Counted from the stretch's first letter, positions 46,701 through 55,926 are shown. The stretch is DNA of 64,000 nt from JAVBLT01 sp031553315 (GCA_031553315.1 JAVBLT010000005.1:1-64000), one strand, 5' to 3'. Notes: generated from the sequence alone by a model not told the origin. Translations and numbers: made by a program.

Positions 46701-48401
46701 GACCCACGCGCTCACCGGGTTCGCCCCCGGCGCCTTCGGGCGCGGCAGCACAAGCGAGAAATCACCCTTCGCATCGGTCGCCGCCGCTCCCGAGACACGC
46801 GCGATCGGCGATCCATCCTCAAAGCCGAAGACAAAATCTTTCCAGCGCGCATCCGAAAAGGGCACAGAGGCGCTCTCAATCGAAACCTTCACCTCGCCCC
46901 CCTCAAGCGGCCTGCCGAAATAATACGCCGCCCGGCCCGAAACCGCCACAGCCGCCTCCCGCGCCTCCGCCGAGACCCGCACCTTCAGATCATCCGGCAC
47001 AAACTCGGCGACCTGAAACGCCCCCCGCCCGTAAACCGCCGCCTCCTCCGAAGCCCCCGGCTCAACCAGGCAAAACGACCACCCCCCCGTCGGCGCCGCA
47101 GCCGGTAGCTCAATCCGCGCCCGGTAACACCCCAGCGCATCGCCCTCAGCCTGGATCCGCGCGAACACCTTCCCCTGCGGGTCGCGCACCGCCAGCGCCA
47201 GCGGAACCCCGCCCAGCGCCGCCAGATCCGAAGACCTCCGCAGCATCGCAAAAAGCGTCAGACCCTCCCCCGGCCTGCAAATGCCCCGCTCAGGGTAGAG
47301 AAACGCCGTCATCGCCTCGCCGCCCGGCGCCGGAAGCGCCGGATCCCCGTGATCCGCAAGCCAGTCGAAAGAAAAATAGGTGACGTCGCCCCCCAGCCTG
47401 GCCACCAGCATCGCCGGTTCATCCTCAGCGTCGGCCAGTTTCGGCAGAGCCAGGCGCCCCGCCCCCGAACCATCCGCCGCGACCGACCCCAGCAGACGCC
47501 GCTTCGCGCTGTAAAGCTCCACCTTCGCCCCCTCCACCCCCGCCTTCCCCGAAAGCGAACGCACCACAAACAGCGCCTCATTTTCCTTCACCGCCACCGT
47601 CAGCGCCAGATCCGTCACCACCGCGACCCGGCGCGAACAGCCCGGCGAGAGCTCAAGCGAATAGAGCCCCGGCGCCTGCCCGATCCCCACACCCGCCAGA
47701 TCCAGCGGAACCAGCGCCCGCTCATTCGGCTTCAGCGAAACCGCCAGCTTCTTCTCCAGCACCCTCACCGTGTTGCGGTCAGCCGCCCCCGAGAGAAAAT
47801 CAATCAGATTCTCCCCATGCGCCCTGCGCACCTCCACCTCAAACGCCTCCGGAGGATTCGTCAGCCGCAGCGGCAGCTGCCACACCCCGCACCCCACCGG
47901 AAAAAACACACCCGTCGTGGCAAACGACAGATCCTGCGGGAGATCCGGCGCCACAAACGCCAGATCCACATCCCGCTCCAGCACCCTCCCCGATTCACCC
48001 GGCAGCCCCCTCCTCACCCGCACCCGGTAAAGCCGCCCCGGCACAAACTCCCCCCCGATCTCCAGCGCCGGGTACCCCGAAGCGCGCAGATACAGCCCCT
48101 CCACCTCCGGCTCCACCGCCACCCACGCCTTCAGATCCGCCCCCTCAGCCAGCAGATCCTCCGAAAAATCAATGCAATACCTCACCTCGCCCCACGACCT
48201 CACATACGCGTTAAGCAACGCAAACGGCGGCTTCTCCACCACCCTCTCCGCAACCTTCTCCACCGCCCTTACCGGTTCCGGCACCCGCTCCAGCCGCTCC
48301 CTCAACACCGCATTCTCCAGCCTCACACCCCTCAGCGCAACCAGCGAAAACACCAGCGCCCCCACAAAAAATGACAACGCCGCCAGATAAATCCGATTCA
48401 T
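43734..48401 (-). CDS. Bacterial alpha-2-macroglobulin with thioester motif
   Basis: 1555 residues. An uncleaved or lipobox-less hydrophobic N-terminus (about 5-24) should anchor it in the periplasm. A series of macroglobulin domains leads to the thioester motif GCLEQ (Cys1117-Gln1120), which traps proteases covalently, then the alpha/alpha thioester domain (LFAWHFLLEAETAGYAALEAEHR) and a receptor-like C-terminal domain. It is thought to protect the envelope when the outer membrane is breached while PbpC repairs the wall. GAGG lies 7 nt before the ATG. Third positions change from almost all G at the 5' end to mostly C at the 3' end. Confidence 0.94.
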   Translation of the reverse strand: MNRIYLAALSFFVGALVFSLVALRGVRLENAVLRERLERVPEPVRAVEKVAERVVEKPPFALLNAYVRSWGEVRYCIDFSEDLLAEGADLKAWVAVEPEVEGLYLRASGYPALEIGGEFVPGRLYRVRVRRGLPGESGRVLERDVDLAFVAPDLPQDLSFATTGVFFPVGCGVWQLPLRLTNPPEAFEVEVRRAHGENLIDFLSGAADRNTVRVLEKKLAVSLKPNERALVPLDLAGVGIGQAPGLYSLELSPGCSRRVAVVTDLALTVAVKENEALFVVRSLSGKAGVEGAKVELYSAKRRLLGSVAADGSGAGRLALPKLADAEDEPAMLVARLGGDVTYFSFDWLADHGDPALPAPGGEAMTAFLYPERGICRPGEGLTLFAMLRRSSDLAALGGVPLALAVRDPQGKVFARIQAEGDALGCYRARIELPAAAPTGGWSFCLVEPGASEEAAVYGRGAFQVAEFVPDDLKVRVSAEAREAAVAVSGRAAYYFGRPLEGGEVKVSIESASVPFSDARWKDFVFGFEDGSPIARVSGAAATDAKGDFSLVLPRPKAPGANPVSAWVSASAQSGAGSRAVTAGVELTLHTAPYYVGTREAETTEAGKVFECAAVSAGAEEFPAAQLRVVLAAKEWSWVLRERDGSYARVWQEERQVLGTNALALAEGRFTVSPPFSGSFELSVIDEAGTLRHVRDFWFWKGEAGERSANPNMLTFSLDAERYTPGETAELSFESPFAGEAIVITGDARIVPVKAGKNTIRLAIAPDTPAGSFFAGVTLVSEASPEREPQRLFGLASLPIDQAARRLNVALTAPVKALPGERIPVKIALTDHTGAPTAGQVQLWGVDEGVLALTGFKTPDPFAAFFGRKRCTWRFGDAYGLFYPVMRLDREAVGGDAETGGRYVSDTSEERKDSVVLLCDALAVPESGEAELAVTLPDHTGALRLMATAAAPAQTGSGEHTLAMRGPVALKVTAPRFLAPGDSFEILLEGFNNDVETGEGIWSIAETAGVETLTANRGKVSAPKGAAIAAAVGFKVKPGVETVTIRAEFAAGGETRAQTVAITVRPPLPAADSLAIETLRPGEARTFTSGPHDRIDAGSPTLSVRGALDWLNDYPHGCLEQTTAQAFPFLGAKAFAQSGIVPEALAEGAGGKIALAASRLAAMRLSDHTYAMWPGGRTAWQEGTLFAWHFLLEAETAGYAALEAEHRAGIIRNLIRTANDRSTDLPRRAYALYMLALAEPRHAATPARMAATEEADAYTAFLIGAALIRAGYPVEGLALLKPLLEQPFWEMTGARFGGIDSKTRRLGLALWILGDILPEHPANTLLARELQNALTPAGHWGSTQENAWASLGLARWVARHGGGKSTFTAAVNGGDPEPVTGSKSIEGKAAVRMANTGESSVCVYHRKRAIPAAFTPAASGFAIDRAYFNADGLPVTQCRAGDLLTAVITLSSPAPRENIVITDLLPAGLEIEDETLLTRSRVFDDPSKSTGFACRRKERRFDRFLAFGDLHAQSVVTYRVRATVRGTFALPPVQVESMYQSALRATARGHETFTVE

Positions 48402-48452
48402 GGAAAAACCTCACACAAGAAAAAAGAAAAAAAGAAATCAAAAGACCCCCCC

Positions 48453-48481
48453 ATCATAATTTCTTTCAACCCCGCAATCAA
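48453..48481 (-). promoter_or_regulatory. Promoter of the alpha-2-macroglobulin-pbpC operon
   Basis: On the minus strand TTGATT (48481-48476) and TATGAT (48458-48453) are spaced exactly 17 bp, about 52 bp before the start codon. Confidence 0.6.
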
Positions 48482-48597
48482 GAACCAACCCCAAAAACTT
48501 ATCGACAGAACCCCGCCCCAAAACCAACACCCCGCCCCTTTCGAATCGCCGATTAAACAACATTCGTTTTTATCTTTTCACCATTTCATTTACCCCC

Positions 48598-48626
48598 TTG
48601 CCAATTCCCCAAAAAAACGGTATAGT
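48598..48626 (+). promoter_or_regulatory. Promoter of the GH3 gene
   Basis: TTGCCA and TATAGT are spaced exactly 17 bp. Transcription would start near 48633, giving a leader of about 17 nt that includes AAGG 6 nt before the ATG. Confidence 0.65.
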
Positions 48627-48649
48627 GAAAGTACTTATTAAGGCACACC

Positions 48650-50917
48650 ATGAAACACACATTCATACTTTTACTTGCCGCGTTCGCCGCCACCCTTCAG
48701 GCCGCACAGCCCGAAGAAGAAATGAACCGCTTCATCGACCGGCTCATGGCCCAAATGACCCTCGAAGAAAAAATCGGCCAGCTCAACCTCCTGCCCATCG
48801 GCTTCGACGTCACCGGACCCGTCCTCAGTGAAGACGTCGACGGCAAAGTCCGCCGCGGCCAAGTCGGCGCCGTCTTCAACACCTACACCCCCGCCGCCGT
48901 CAAAAAACTTCAAGACATCGCCGTCAAAGAAACCCGCCTGGGCATCCCCCTCATCTTCGGGTTCGACGTCATCCACGGTCACCGCACCATCTTCCCCATC
49001 CCCCTGGGCCTCTCCGCCACCTGGGATCTCGACCTCATCGAGCGCACCGCCCGCGCCGCCACCGACGAAGCCACCGCCGAAGGCCTCAACTGGGTCTTCT
49101 CCCCCATGGTCGACATCACCCGCGACCCCCGCTGGGGCCGCGTCAGCGAAGGCTCAGGCGAAGACCCCTGGCTCGGCTCCCGCATCGCCGAAGCCATGGT
49201 CCGCGGCATCCAGCAAGACGACCTCGCCCGCCCCGACACCGCCCTCGCCTGCCTCAAACACTTCGCCCTCTACGGCGCCAGCGAAGCCGGCCGCGACTAC
49301 AACACCGTCGACATGAGCCGCCCCCGCATGTACAACGAATACCTCCCCCCCTACCACGCCGCCGTCCAAGCCGGCGTCGGCAGCGTCATGGCCTCCTTCA
49401 ATGAGATCGACGGCATCCCCGCCACCGGCAACCCCTGGCTCCTCACCACCCTCCTCCGGCGCGACTGGGGCTTCACCGGCCTCACCGTCTCCGACTACAC
49501 CGGCATCATGGAAATGACCCACCACGGCTTCGGCGACCCCCCCACCGCCACCGCCCACGCCCTCAACGCCGGGTGCGACATGGACATGGTCAGCGAATAC
49601 ATCACCACCTACACCCCCCGCCTCATCCAGGAAAACCGCGTCAGCACCAACACCCTCGACACCGCCTGCCGCCGCATCCTCCAAGCCAAATACCGCCTCG
49701 GCCTCTTCACCGACCCCTACCGCTACGTCGACCCCCGCTCCGCCACCCGCATCCTCACCCCCCACAACCTCACCCTCGCCCAGGAAGCCGCCCAGAAAAG
49801 CATCGTCCTCCTCAAAAACACCAACAACCTCCTCCCCCTCGACCCCCGCGCCAAAATCGCCCTCATCGGCCCCCAGATCAAACGCAAAGCCGACCTCATC
49901 GGCAACTGGTGGGGCGCCGGCGACCGCAAGCTCCCCCTCTCCCTCTTCGAAGCCATCCAGCAGAAATACCCCACCAACACCTACACCTACGCCCTCGGCT
50001 GCAACCTCATCCAAGACCCCCACCTCATCAAAAAGCTCAACCCCCACAAAGCCGCCCTCACCCTCAACCCCACCCCCCCCGAAGACCTCATCCTCCAAGC
50101 CCTCCAAACCGCCGCCCAGGCCGACATCCTCCTCGTCGCCCTCGGCGAACCCTTCAACATGACCGGCGAAGCCGCCAGCCTCAGCGAAATCACCCTCCCC
50201 GAGCACCAGCGCCGCCTCCTCCAAGCCCTCCACACCACCGGCAAACCCATCATCCTCCTCCTCCTCAGCGGCCGCCCCAACGCCCTCCAATGGGAAGACC
50301 GCCACCTCGGCGCCATCCTCCACGCCTGGTACCCCGGCACCCGCGGCTCAGAAGCCATCGTCGAGACCCTCTTCGGGCACACCCCCCCCACCGGCAAGCT
50401 CACCATGACCTTCCCCCGCGCCACCGGCCAGATCCCCATCTACTACAACCACAAAAACACCGGCCGCCCCTTCAGCGAAAAACAAAAATACACCACCAAA
50501 TACCTCGACATCCCCAACGACCCCCTCTACCCCTTCGGCCACGGCCTCACCTACACCACCTTCACCCACACCCCCCCCCGCCTCAGCTCCTCCACCCTCC
50601 GCCCCGGCCAAAGCATCACCCTCGCCACCGACCTCACCAACACCGGCCCCCGCCCCGGCCACGAAACCCTCCAGCTCTACATCCGCGACCTCACCGGCAG
50701 CGCCACCCGCCCCGTCAAAGAGCTCAAAGGCTTCCAGCGCAGCACCCTCCTCCAGCCCGGCCAGACCCAGACCCTCACCTTCACCATCACCCAAGACCAC
50801 CTCAAATACTACACCCCCGACCTCCGCCACATCGCCGAGCCCGGCCAATTCCACCTCATGATCGGCCCCGACAGCGCCCACCTCCAAAGCGCCACCCTCA
50901 CCCTCCTCAGCGAATAA
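48650..50917 (+). CDS. Secreted GH3 beta-glucosidase-like enzyme (BglX type)
   Basis: 755 residues with a signal peptide (MKHTFILLLAAFAATLQA). The GH3 N-terminal barrel is clear (MTLEEKIGQLNLL, GIPLIFGFDVIHGHRTIFP, GEDPWLGS-like EGSGEDPWLG, CLKHFALYG) with the nucleophile in VSDYTG, then the second alpha/beta domain (SIVLLKNTNNLLPLD) and a fibronectin-III-like C-terminal domain (LTNTGPRPGHETLQLYI). Domain order and length match periplasmic BglX enzymes that release terminal beta-glucose or related residues. Exact specificity is unknown. Coding strand is extremely C-rich. Confidence 0.93.
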   Translation: MKHTFILLLAAFAATLQAAQPEEEMNRFIDRLMAQMTLEEKIGQLNLLPIGFDVTGPVLSEDVDGKVRRGQVGAVFNTYTPAAVKKLQDIAVKETRLGIPLIFGFDVIHGHRTIFPIPLGLSATWDLDLIERTARAATDEATAEGLNWVFSPMVDITRDPRWGRVSEGSGEDPWLGSRIAEAMVRGIQQDDLARPDTALACLKHFALYGASEAGRDYNTVDMSRPRMYNEYLPPYHAAVQAGVGSVMASFNEIDGIPATGNPWLLTTLLRRDWGFTGLTVSDYTGIMEMTHHGFGDPPTATAHALNAGCDMDMVSEYITTYTPRLIQENRVSTNTLDTACRRILQAKYRLGLFTDPYRYVDPRSATRILTPHNLTLAQEAAQKSIVLLKNTNNLLPLDPRAKIALIGPQIKRKADLIGNWWGAGDRKLPLSLFEAIQQKYPTNTYTYALGCNLIQDPHLIKKLNPHKAALTLNPTPPEDLILQALQTAAQADILLVALGEPFNMTGEAASLSEITLPEHQRRLLQALHTTGKPIILLLLSGRPNALQWEDRHLGAILHAWYPGTRGSEAIVETLFGHTPPTGKLTMTFPRATGQIPIYYNHKNTGRPFSEKQKYTTKYLDIPNDPLYPFGHGLTYTTFTHTPPRLSSSTLRPGQSITLATDLTNTGPRPGHETLQLYIRDLTGSATRPVKELKGFQRSTLLQPGQTQTLTFTITQDHLKYYTPDLRHIAEPGQFHLMIGPDSAHLQSATLTLLSE

Positions 50918-50921
50918 CCGC

Positions 50922-52052
50922 ATGCAATCAAAAAACCTCCTTCTTCAAATCAGCCTCAGCCAAAGCACCAACACCCGGCAGCTCGTTGCACCCTCAATAC
51001 TCACCCTCACCGCCCTCCACTTCCTCACCCAAGCCGCCTTCGGAGTTTCCCAGGAAAAAAACAACCAACTTCAGGAAAACTTCATCGTCCGCATGGGAAA
51101 AGGCATCGGCCTCCTCACCGGTGAAACCACCCTCGCCCAGCTCAAACTCAAAAAAGACATCCCCCTCTTTTACCTCGCCCCCAGCCTCGGCACCGACATC
51201 GTCATCACCCTCCTCGAACCCGATATCGCCGCCCCCTTCCTCACCTGCCCCCACACCAGCGGAATCGACATCATCGATGATGAAAAAGAGCTCCCCGAAG
51301 ATATTGAACGCATCCTCCGCGGCCGCAAAACCGCCCGCCGCGCCGCCCTCGTCACCCGCCTCGGCGGCGAAGAACACGCCCTCTCCCTTCTTCACACCCC
51401 CACCATCGAAGAAGTCAACACCCGCATTAAAAACGTCCTCGTAATCCACCAGCTTCCCCAAGCCCCCCCCCCCGCCCAAAAAGCACCCTCCGGCGACATC
51501 CCCAACCTCGAAATCCGCATCACCCTTGCCGACACCCCCATCAGCCGCACCCTCATCCTCCCCTCCAACCTCCCCCTTCCCCAAGTCCACCTCGCCATCC
51601 AAACCGCCTTCGGCTGGTTCAACTACCACCTCCACCAATTCGAGAAAACCGGCAACATCTACACCCTAGACAGCGACTTCCCCGAAGACCTCGATGAAAA
51701 AGACCACACCCTCGCCCACCTCCTCCCCCGCAAAGGTTCCAGTTGCACCTACACCTACGATTTCGGCGACGACTGGATCCACACCCTCCACGTGATCGAC
51801 AGCAACAGCCCCCATCCCCCCTTCACCTGCACCGCCTCCACCGCCGCCAACCCCATTGAAGACGCCGGCGGCATCGACGGCCTCCTCCACCTTCACGACG
51901 TCCTCAGCGACCCCACCCACGAAGAATACCCCGCCGCCCGCCACTGGCTCAAACAAGCCTTCAACCTCACCCCCGCCAAATTTTTCCATCAACCCACCCC
52001 CCTCGAAATCACCCGCAAGCTCCGCAAACTCGCCCCCAAAAAACGCAAATGA
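50922..52052 (+). CDS. pRiA4b ORF-3-like protein with an extra N-terminal domain
   Basis: 376 residues. The C-terminal ~190 residues match the pRiA4b ORF-3/IS1096-TnpR-like family: SRTLILPSNLPLPQVHLAIQ, FGWFNYHLHQF, LLPRKGSSCTYTYDFGDDW and DAGGIDGLLHL. The first ~180 residues (LTALHFLTQAAFG, IRVRMGKGIG-like stretches) may be a diverged second copy or an unrelated domain. Members are common near mobile elements but their biochemical function is not known. It starts 4 bp after the GH3 stop without a clear ribosome site and overlaps the flippase gene by 4 bp (ATGA). Confidence 0.75.
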   Translation: MQSKNLLLQISLSQSTNTRQLVAPSILTLTALHFLTQAAFGVSQEKNNQLQENFIVRMGKGIGLLTGETTLAQLKLKKDIPLFYLAPSLGTDIVITLLEPDIAAPFLTCPHTSGIDIIDDEKELPEDIERILRGRKTARRAALVTRLGGEEHALSLLHTPTIEEVNTRIKNVLVIHQLPQAPPPAQKAPSGDIPNLEIRITLADTPISRTLILPSNLPLPQVHLAIQTAFGWFNYHLHQFEKTGNIYTLDSDFPEDLDEKDHTLAHLLPRKGSSCTYTYDFGDDWIHTLHVIDSNSPHPPFTCTASTAANPIEDAGGIDGLLHLHDVLSDPTHEEYPAARHWLKQAFNLTPAKFFHQPTPLEITRKLRKLAPKKRK

Positions 52053-54802
52053 CCCCCACCCAACGCATCATCCTCAACACCGCCGTCAGCTACGGCCGAT
52101 CCCTCTTTGCCATGGCCCTTGGTCTATTCAGTAGCCGTTGGGTCCTCGAAGCCCTCGGCCAGGATGATTTCGGCCTCTTCAGCCTCGTCGGCTCCGTTAT
52201 CGTCTTCATCACCTTCCTCAACGGCGTCATGTCCAGCAGCGTCAGTCGCCACTACGCCTACGCCATCGGCCAATCCACCCATTATGAAACCCGGCAGCAA
52301 AAGGTCGATGCCGTTAAAAAATGGTTCAACACCGCCCTCAGTATCCACCTCATTCTTCCCGCCCTCCTCATCCTCATCGGCTACCCCATCGGCGCGTGGT
52401 GCATTCAGCACTACTTCGTCATTGACGCCGCCCGTATCAACGCCTGCCTGTGGGTCTTCCGCTTCTCCCTCATTGCCGCCTACATCAGCATGGCCTCCGT
52501 TCCCTTCATTGCCCTCTACACCGCCAAGCAGCTCATCGCCGAACTCTCCATCGTCGGCTTTTTTTCCGCCCTCCTCACCTTCGGCTGTGCCTATTCCCTC
52601 CTTCATGTTTCCAGCGATCGCCTTATTGCTTATGCCTTTTACATGATGGCGATTTCTGCCGGTATCCCCCTCATTCAATGCCTTCGCGCCCGCCTCGCCT
52701 TTCCCGAATGCCGCCTTGATTTTTCCCATTGGTTTGATCGCAAACGCTTCTCTCAGCTCACCTCCTTCGCCGGCTGGCAACTCTTCGGCGGAATTGGATC
52801 TATTTTGCGTAATCAAGGTTCTGCTATTTTGTTGAATCGGTATTTTGGAACAAAAGTCAATGCCGCCTATGGAATTTCAAGTGCGATAATGGGCCAGACT
52901 CAAACCCTTTCCTCATCCTTGATTGGGGCCTTCACCCCCGCATTGACCGTCATTGAAGGATCGGGCAATCGTGAACATATGATTGATATGGCCTTTCGAA
53001 TGTGCAAATTTGGAGTGTTTCTTATTTTAGTTTTTGCCATTCCATTAATGTTGGAAATTAATGAAGTTCTTCGTCTTTGGTTGAAAACACCACCTTTTTA
53101 TACTGCTGAGTTATGCCTATGTATGATTATTGTGCTTGTGTTTGACAAGGCAACAATCGGACACATGACGGCAATTACCGCCTGTGGTAAAGTGGCTCTG
53201 TACCAAGCATTCCTTGGTACCAATCTGATGTTGACGTTCCCAGTTGCGTGGATGTTTCTTCGGTATAATGTAGGCGTTCTTGCCATCGGATACGCTTTTT
53301 GCCTGATGGCGGGTACGGCTCTCTTTGGGCGACTTTTTTTTGCCAAATATTTAATTGGTATGTCAATAGTTAGATGGGGTCGAACAGTGTTTTTCCCACT
53401 TGTTTTTGTTGGTACCCCTGTTTTTCTTTTAGGAGTAGGTGTGAAATATTTTTATCCGCCATCTCCCATACGGGTTTGTTTTATTTCTTTTATTTGTTTT
53501 TCAGTTTTATTATCCCTTGGATGGTTTTTTGTATTGGATAAAAAGGAACGTATTTTTTTTATTTCAAATTTAACCCGACTTAGGCGGAAAAAAACAGAAT
53601 TTGATTGTATGAAGCCAATTTTGCCCGACAATGAAACATGTTGTGGATGTTCCGTCTGCGTGGCGGTCTGTCCTACTCAGGCAATTTCGATGTTACCCGA
53701 TGTAGAAGGCTTTTTACAACCAATTGTCGAAGAAAATAAGTGTGTGTTGTGTCATCTTTGTGAAACTACATGCCCAGTGCTTGGTACGCATATATCGAGT
53801 GAATTTGTCAGGGGAGGGGGGCATCTCGTGAAAGCAAAGGATGATACTCTCCGCCTCCAAAGTTCATCGGGAGGTGTTTTTTCGCTGTTGGCGCGCAATA
53901 TTTTGGAACAAGAAGGTGTGGTTTACGGTGCTGGGTGGGAGCGATCGACCATGCGTGTTGTCCATGCAAGAGCAACCAATGAAGATCAACTTTCCGCTTT
54001 GCGCGGATCAAAATATGTTCAAAGTGATGTTGGCGAGGCCTACACTTCCGTAAAAAAAGATTTGGATGCAGGGCTACACGTTCTTTTTTCGGGGTGCCCG
54101 TGCCAGATAGCCGGCTTACGTACTTTTTTAAAAAAGCAATATAAGAATTTGTTGCTGGTTGATTTTATTTGCCACGGGGTTGCCTCACCTGGTATTTTTG
54201 CTCTCTTTTTAAAATCGCTTTCTAAAGAGAAAAAAATCAGTGATTTTATTTTCCGTTACAAGCCGAAGGCTTGGAAATCTTTTCATACATTGATTCGATT
54301 TGGAGATGGCTCTTCATCCCTTTCTCCTTGGACTTCAACATTGTTCGGCAGGGGATGGGCTTGTGGATGGTTTATTCGAAGAAGTTGTTTCCAGTGCCAG
54401 GTAAAAGGGTTCAGCAGTGGAGCCGATCTTACGTTGTCTGATGCTTGGGGCATTGAACATTTCGCCAAAGATTTTGAAGATGAAAAAGGTATTTCATGTG
54501 TGTATGCTTTGAATTCCCACGGAACTAATTTTCTTGAGAAAATTCTCAAAAACACCTCTTCCATTTGTGTTCCATTTGAAAAAGCGGTTTCATTTCAACC
54601 CTCCGCATTTCATTCAAAACAGAGCGATCCGGTCTGTGGGTTTTCTTGGAAGAAACGCAATCGCCTCAGAAAAAAAATGCTTGAAGGGCAAGTTACACTG
54701 GATCAAACAATGACGGTTTTAGTGCATCGCTCGGTTTTTGATAAACTGAAAACCCGCCTTTATCGTTTTTGGGGAATGGCGGTAAAAAAAGGAAAAATGT
54801 GA
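52049..54802 (+). CDS. Polysaccharide flippase fused to an FrhB-like iron-sulfur oxidoreductase
   Basis: 917 residues in one frame. Residues 1 to about 510 form a polytopic flippase of the Wzx/PST type with about a dozen hydrophobic helices (SSRWVLEALGQDDFGLFSLVG, NQGSAILLNRYFGTKVNAAYG). From Met521 the protein becomes an F420-hydrogenase/dehydrogenase beta-subunit-like protein with two ferredoxin motifs (CCGCSVCVAVCP and CVLCHLCETTCP), then VLFSGCPCQIAGLRTFL and DFICHGVASPG. These are normally separate genes next to pyruvyl transferases. An internal ATG at 53609 has no visible ribosome site. GC content falls sharply at about 52.79 kb inside the flippase part. Confidence 0.85.
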   Translation: MTPTQRIILNTAVSYGRSLFAMALGLFSSRWVLEALGQDDFGLFSLVGSVIVFITFLNGVMSSSVSRHYAYAIGQSTHYETRQQKVDAVKKWFNTALSIHLILPALLILIGYPIGAWCIQHYFVIDAARINACLWVFRFSLIAAYISMASVPFIALYTAKQLIAELSIVGFFSALLTFGCAYSLLHVSSDRLIAYAFYMMAISAGIPLIQCLRARLAFPECRLDFSHWFDRKRFSQLTSFAGWQLFGGIGSILRNQGSAILLNRYFGTKVNAAYGISSAIMGQTQTLSSSLIGAFTPALTVIEGSGNREHMIDMAFRMCKFGVFLILVFAIPLMLEINEVLRLWLKTPPFYTAELCLCMIIVLVFDKATIGHMTAITACGKVALYQAFLGTNLMLTFPVAWMFLRYNVGVLAIGYAFCLMAGTALFGRLFFAKYLIGMSIVRWGRTVFFPLVFVGTPVFLLGVGVKYFYPPSPIRVCFISFICFSVLLSLGWFFVLDKKERIFFISNLTRLRRKKTEFDCMKPILPDNETCCGCSVCVAVCPTQAISMLPDVEGFLQPIVEENKCVLCHLCETTCPVLGTHISSEFVRGGGHLVKAKDDTLRLQSSSGGVFSLLARNILEQEGVVYGAGWERSTMRVVHARATNEDQLSALRGSKYVQSDVGEAYTSVKKDLDAGLHVLFSGCPCQIAGLRTFLKKQYKNLLLVDFICHGVASPGIFALFLKSLSKEKKISDFIFRYKPKAWKSFHTLIRFGDGSSSLSPWTSTLFGRGWACGWFIRRSCFQCQVKGFSSGADLTLSDAWGIEHFAKDFEDEKGISCVYALNSHGTNFLEKILKNTSSICVPFEKAVSFQPSAFHSKQSDPVCGFSWKKRNRLRKKMLEGQVTLDQTMTVLVHRSVFDKLKTRLYRFWGMAVKKGKM

Positions 54803-55926
54803 AAGTTGGAATTATTACAACCCATCGGGCCAACAACTTTGGCGCTCAGTTTCAAGCATTATCGCTTGTTACAATGCTCTGTGAATTGGGGCATGAAGCA
54901 GAAATCATTGATTGGCGCTTTCCCTACTTTGAATGGCTTTATCACTCCGCGTGGCGGATGTACCGTAATCCTATCGCTGCGATAAAGTATCTGATTTCGT
55001 TTTTACAAAGTCAACGTAGCGTGCGAACTAGTTTTGACCGTTTTAGAGAGCGGATGCCAATGTCGCGTGTGATTTCGGATCAAGCCGAGTTGACGAAACT
55101 TAATGATGTTTACGATGTATTCATCGCAGGAAGTGACCAAATTTGGAATCCTATCAATTCATCAATTGATGGGAAAAGCTTCGATCGTGCCTGTTTTCTG
55201 AATTTTGTGTTTGATGGTAAAAAGAAAAATGCTTATGCTGCAAGTATTGGTGTTGATTCGTTTGATCATCCTGCCTTGATTGCCGAATATAAGGCATTAC
55301 TTTCTACTTTTAATCAAATTACTATGCGTGAAAATGCAGGTGCTCTCTGGGTCGGTAAACTTCTTGGATCAACGCCCGACGTGGTTCTTGATCCCGTGCT
55401 TTTGCACGATGCGACCTTTTGGAACACTTATGCCGCGCCAATCGAAACCTCAATTACCGAGCCCTATTTGCTTGTATATAATGTGCGGTCAAGTCTTGAA
55501 CTCAAAGAAATGGCTCGTCAGACCGCACTGAAAAAAAACCTTAAAATTATTGATGTGCATGTGCCTGGCTCGGCGTCTCTTTCTTTTTTTCGAGATGATG
55601 ATAAAACATACGTTGGCCCTGAAGAATTTTTGACGCTTATTGCGAATGCTACATGTGTTTTTACTAATTCATTTCATGCGACAGCGTTTTCCCTTCTTTT
55701 TCATCGAGATCTTTATTTACAAACCACATTGGATAAAAAAAGTACTGCGTCACGTATGACAACGTTACTTGGTTTGACGGAAGTCGACCAATTTACGCAG
55801 GAGTATTTGAAGACTTCGAAGTTTGTAATTCAGCATTTTTATGATGTTGATTGGGAGCGCTCGGATATGTTACTCTCTGTTGCTAGAAGTGCCTCGCTGA
55901 AAATTTTGAAGGGTTTTTTTAAATGA
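54799..55926 (+). CDS. Polysaccharide pyruvyl transferase family protein
   Basis: 375 residues. The start VGIITTHRANNFGAQFQALSL and the YDVFIAGSDQIWNP motif are diagnostic of the CsaB/WcaK-like pyruvyl transferases that put ketal pyruvate on cell-surface sugars. A later FTNSFHATAFSLLF segment matches the conserved His-containing block. The best start is GTG 54799, with AAGGA 5 nt upstream and a 4-bp GTGA overlap; an ATG at 54769 would overlap further. It follows an FrhB-like domain, its usual genomic partner. Confidence 0.88.
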   Translation: MKVGIITTHRANNFGAQFQALSLVTMLCELGHEAEIIDWRFPYFEWLYHSAWRMYRNPIAAIKYLISFLQSQRSVRTSFDRFRERMPMSRVISDQAELTKLNDVYDVFIAGSDQIWNPINSSIDGKSFDRACFLNFVFDGKKKNAYAASIGVDSFDHPALIAEYKALLSTFNQITMRENAGALWVGKLLGSTPDVVLDPVLLHDATFWNTYAAPIETSITEPYLLVYNVRSSLELKEMARQTALKKNLKIIDVHVPGSASLSFFRDDDKTYVGPEEFLTLIANATCVFTNSFHATAFSLLFHRDLYLQTTLDKKSTASRMTTLLGLTEVDQFTQEYLKTSKFVIQHFYDVDWERSDMLLSVARSASLKILKGFFK

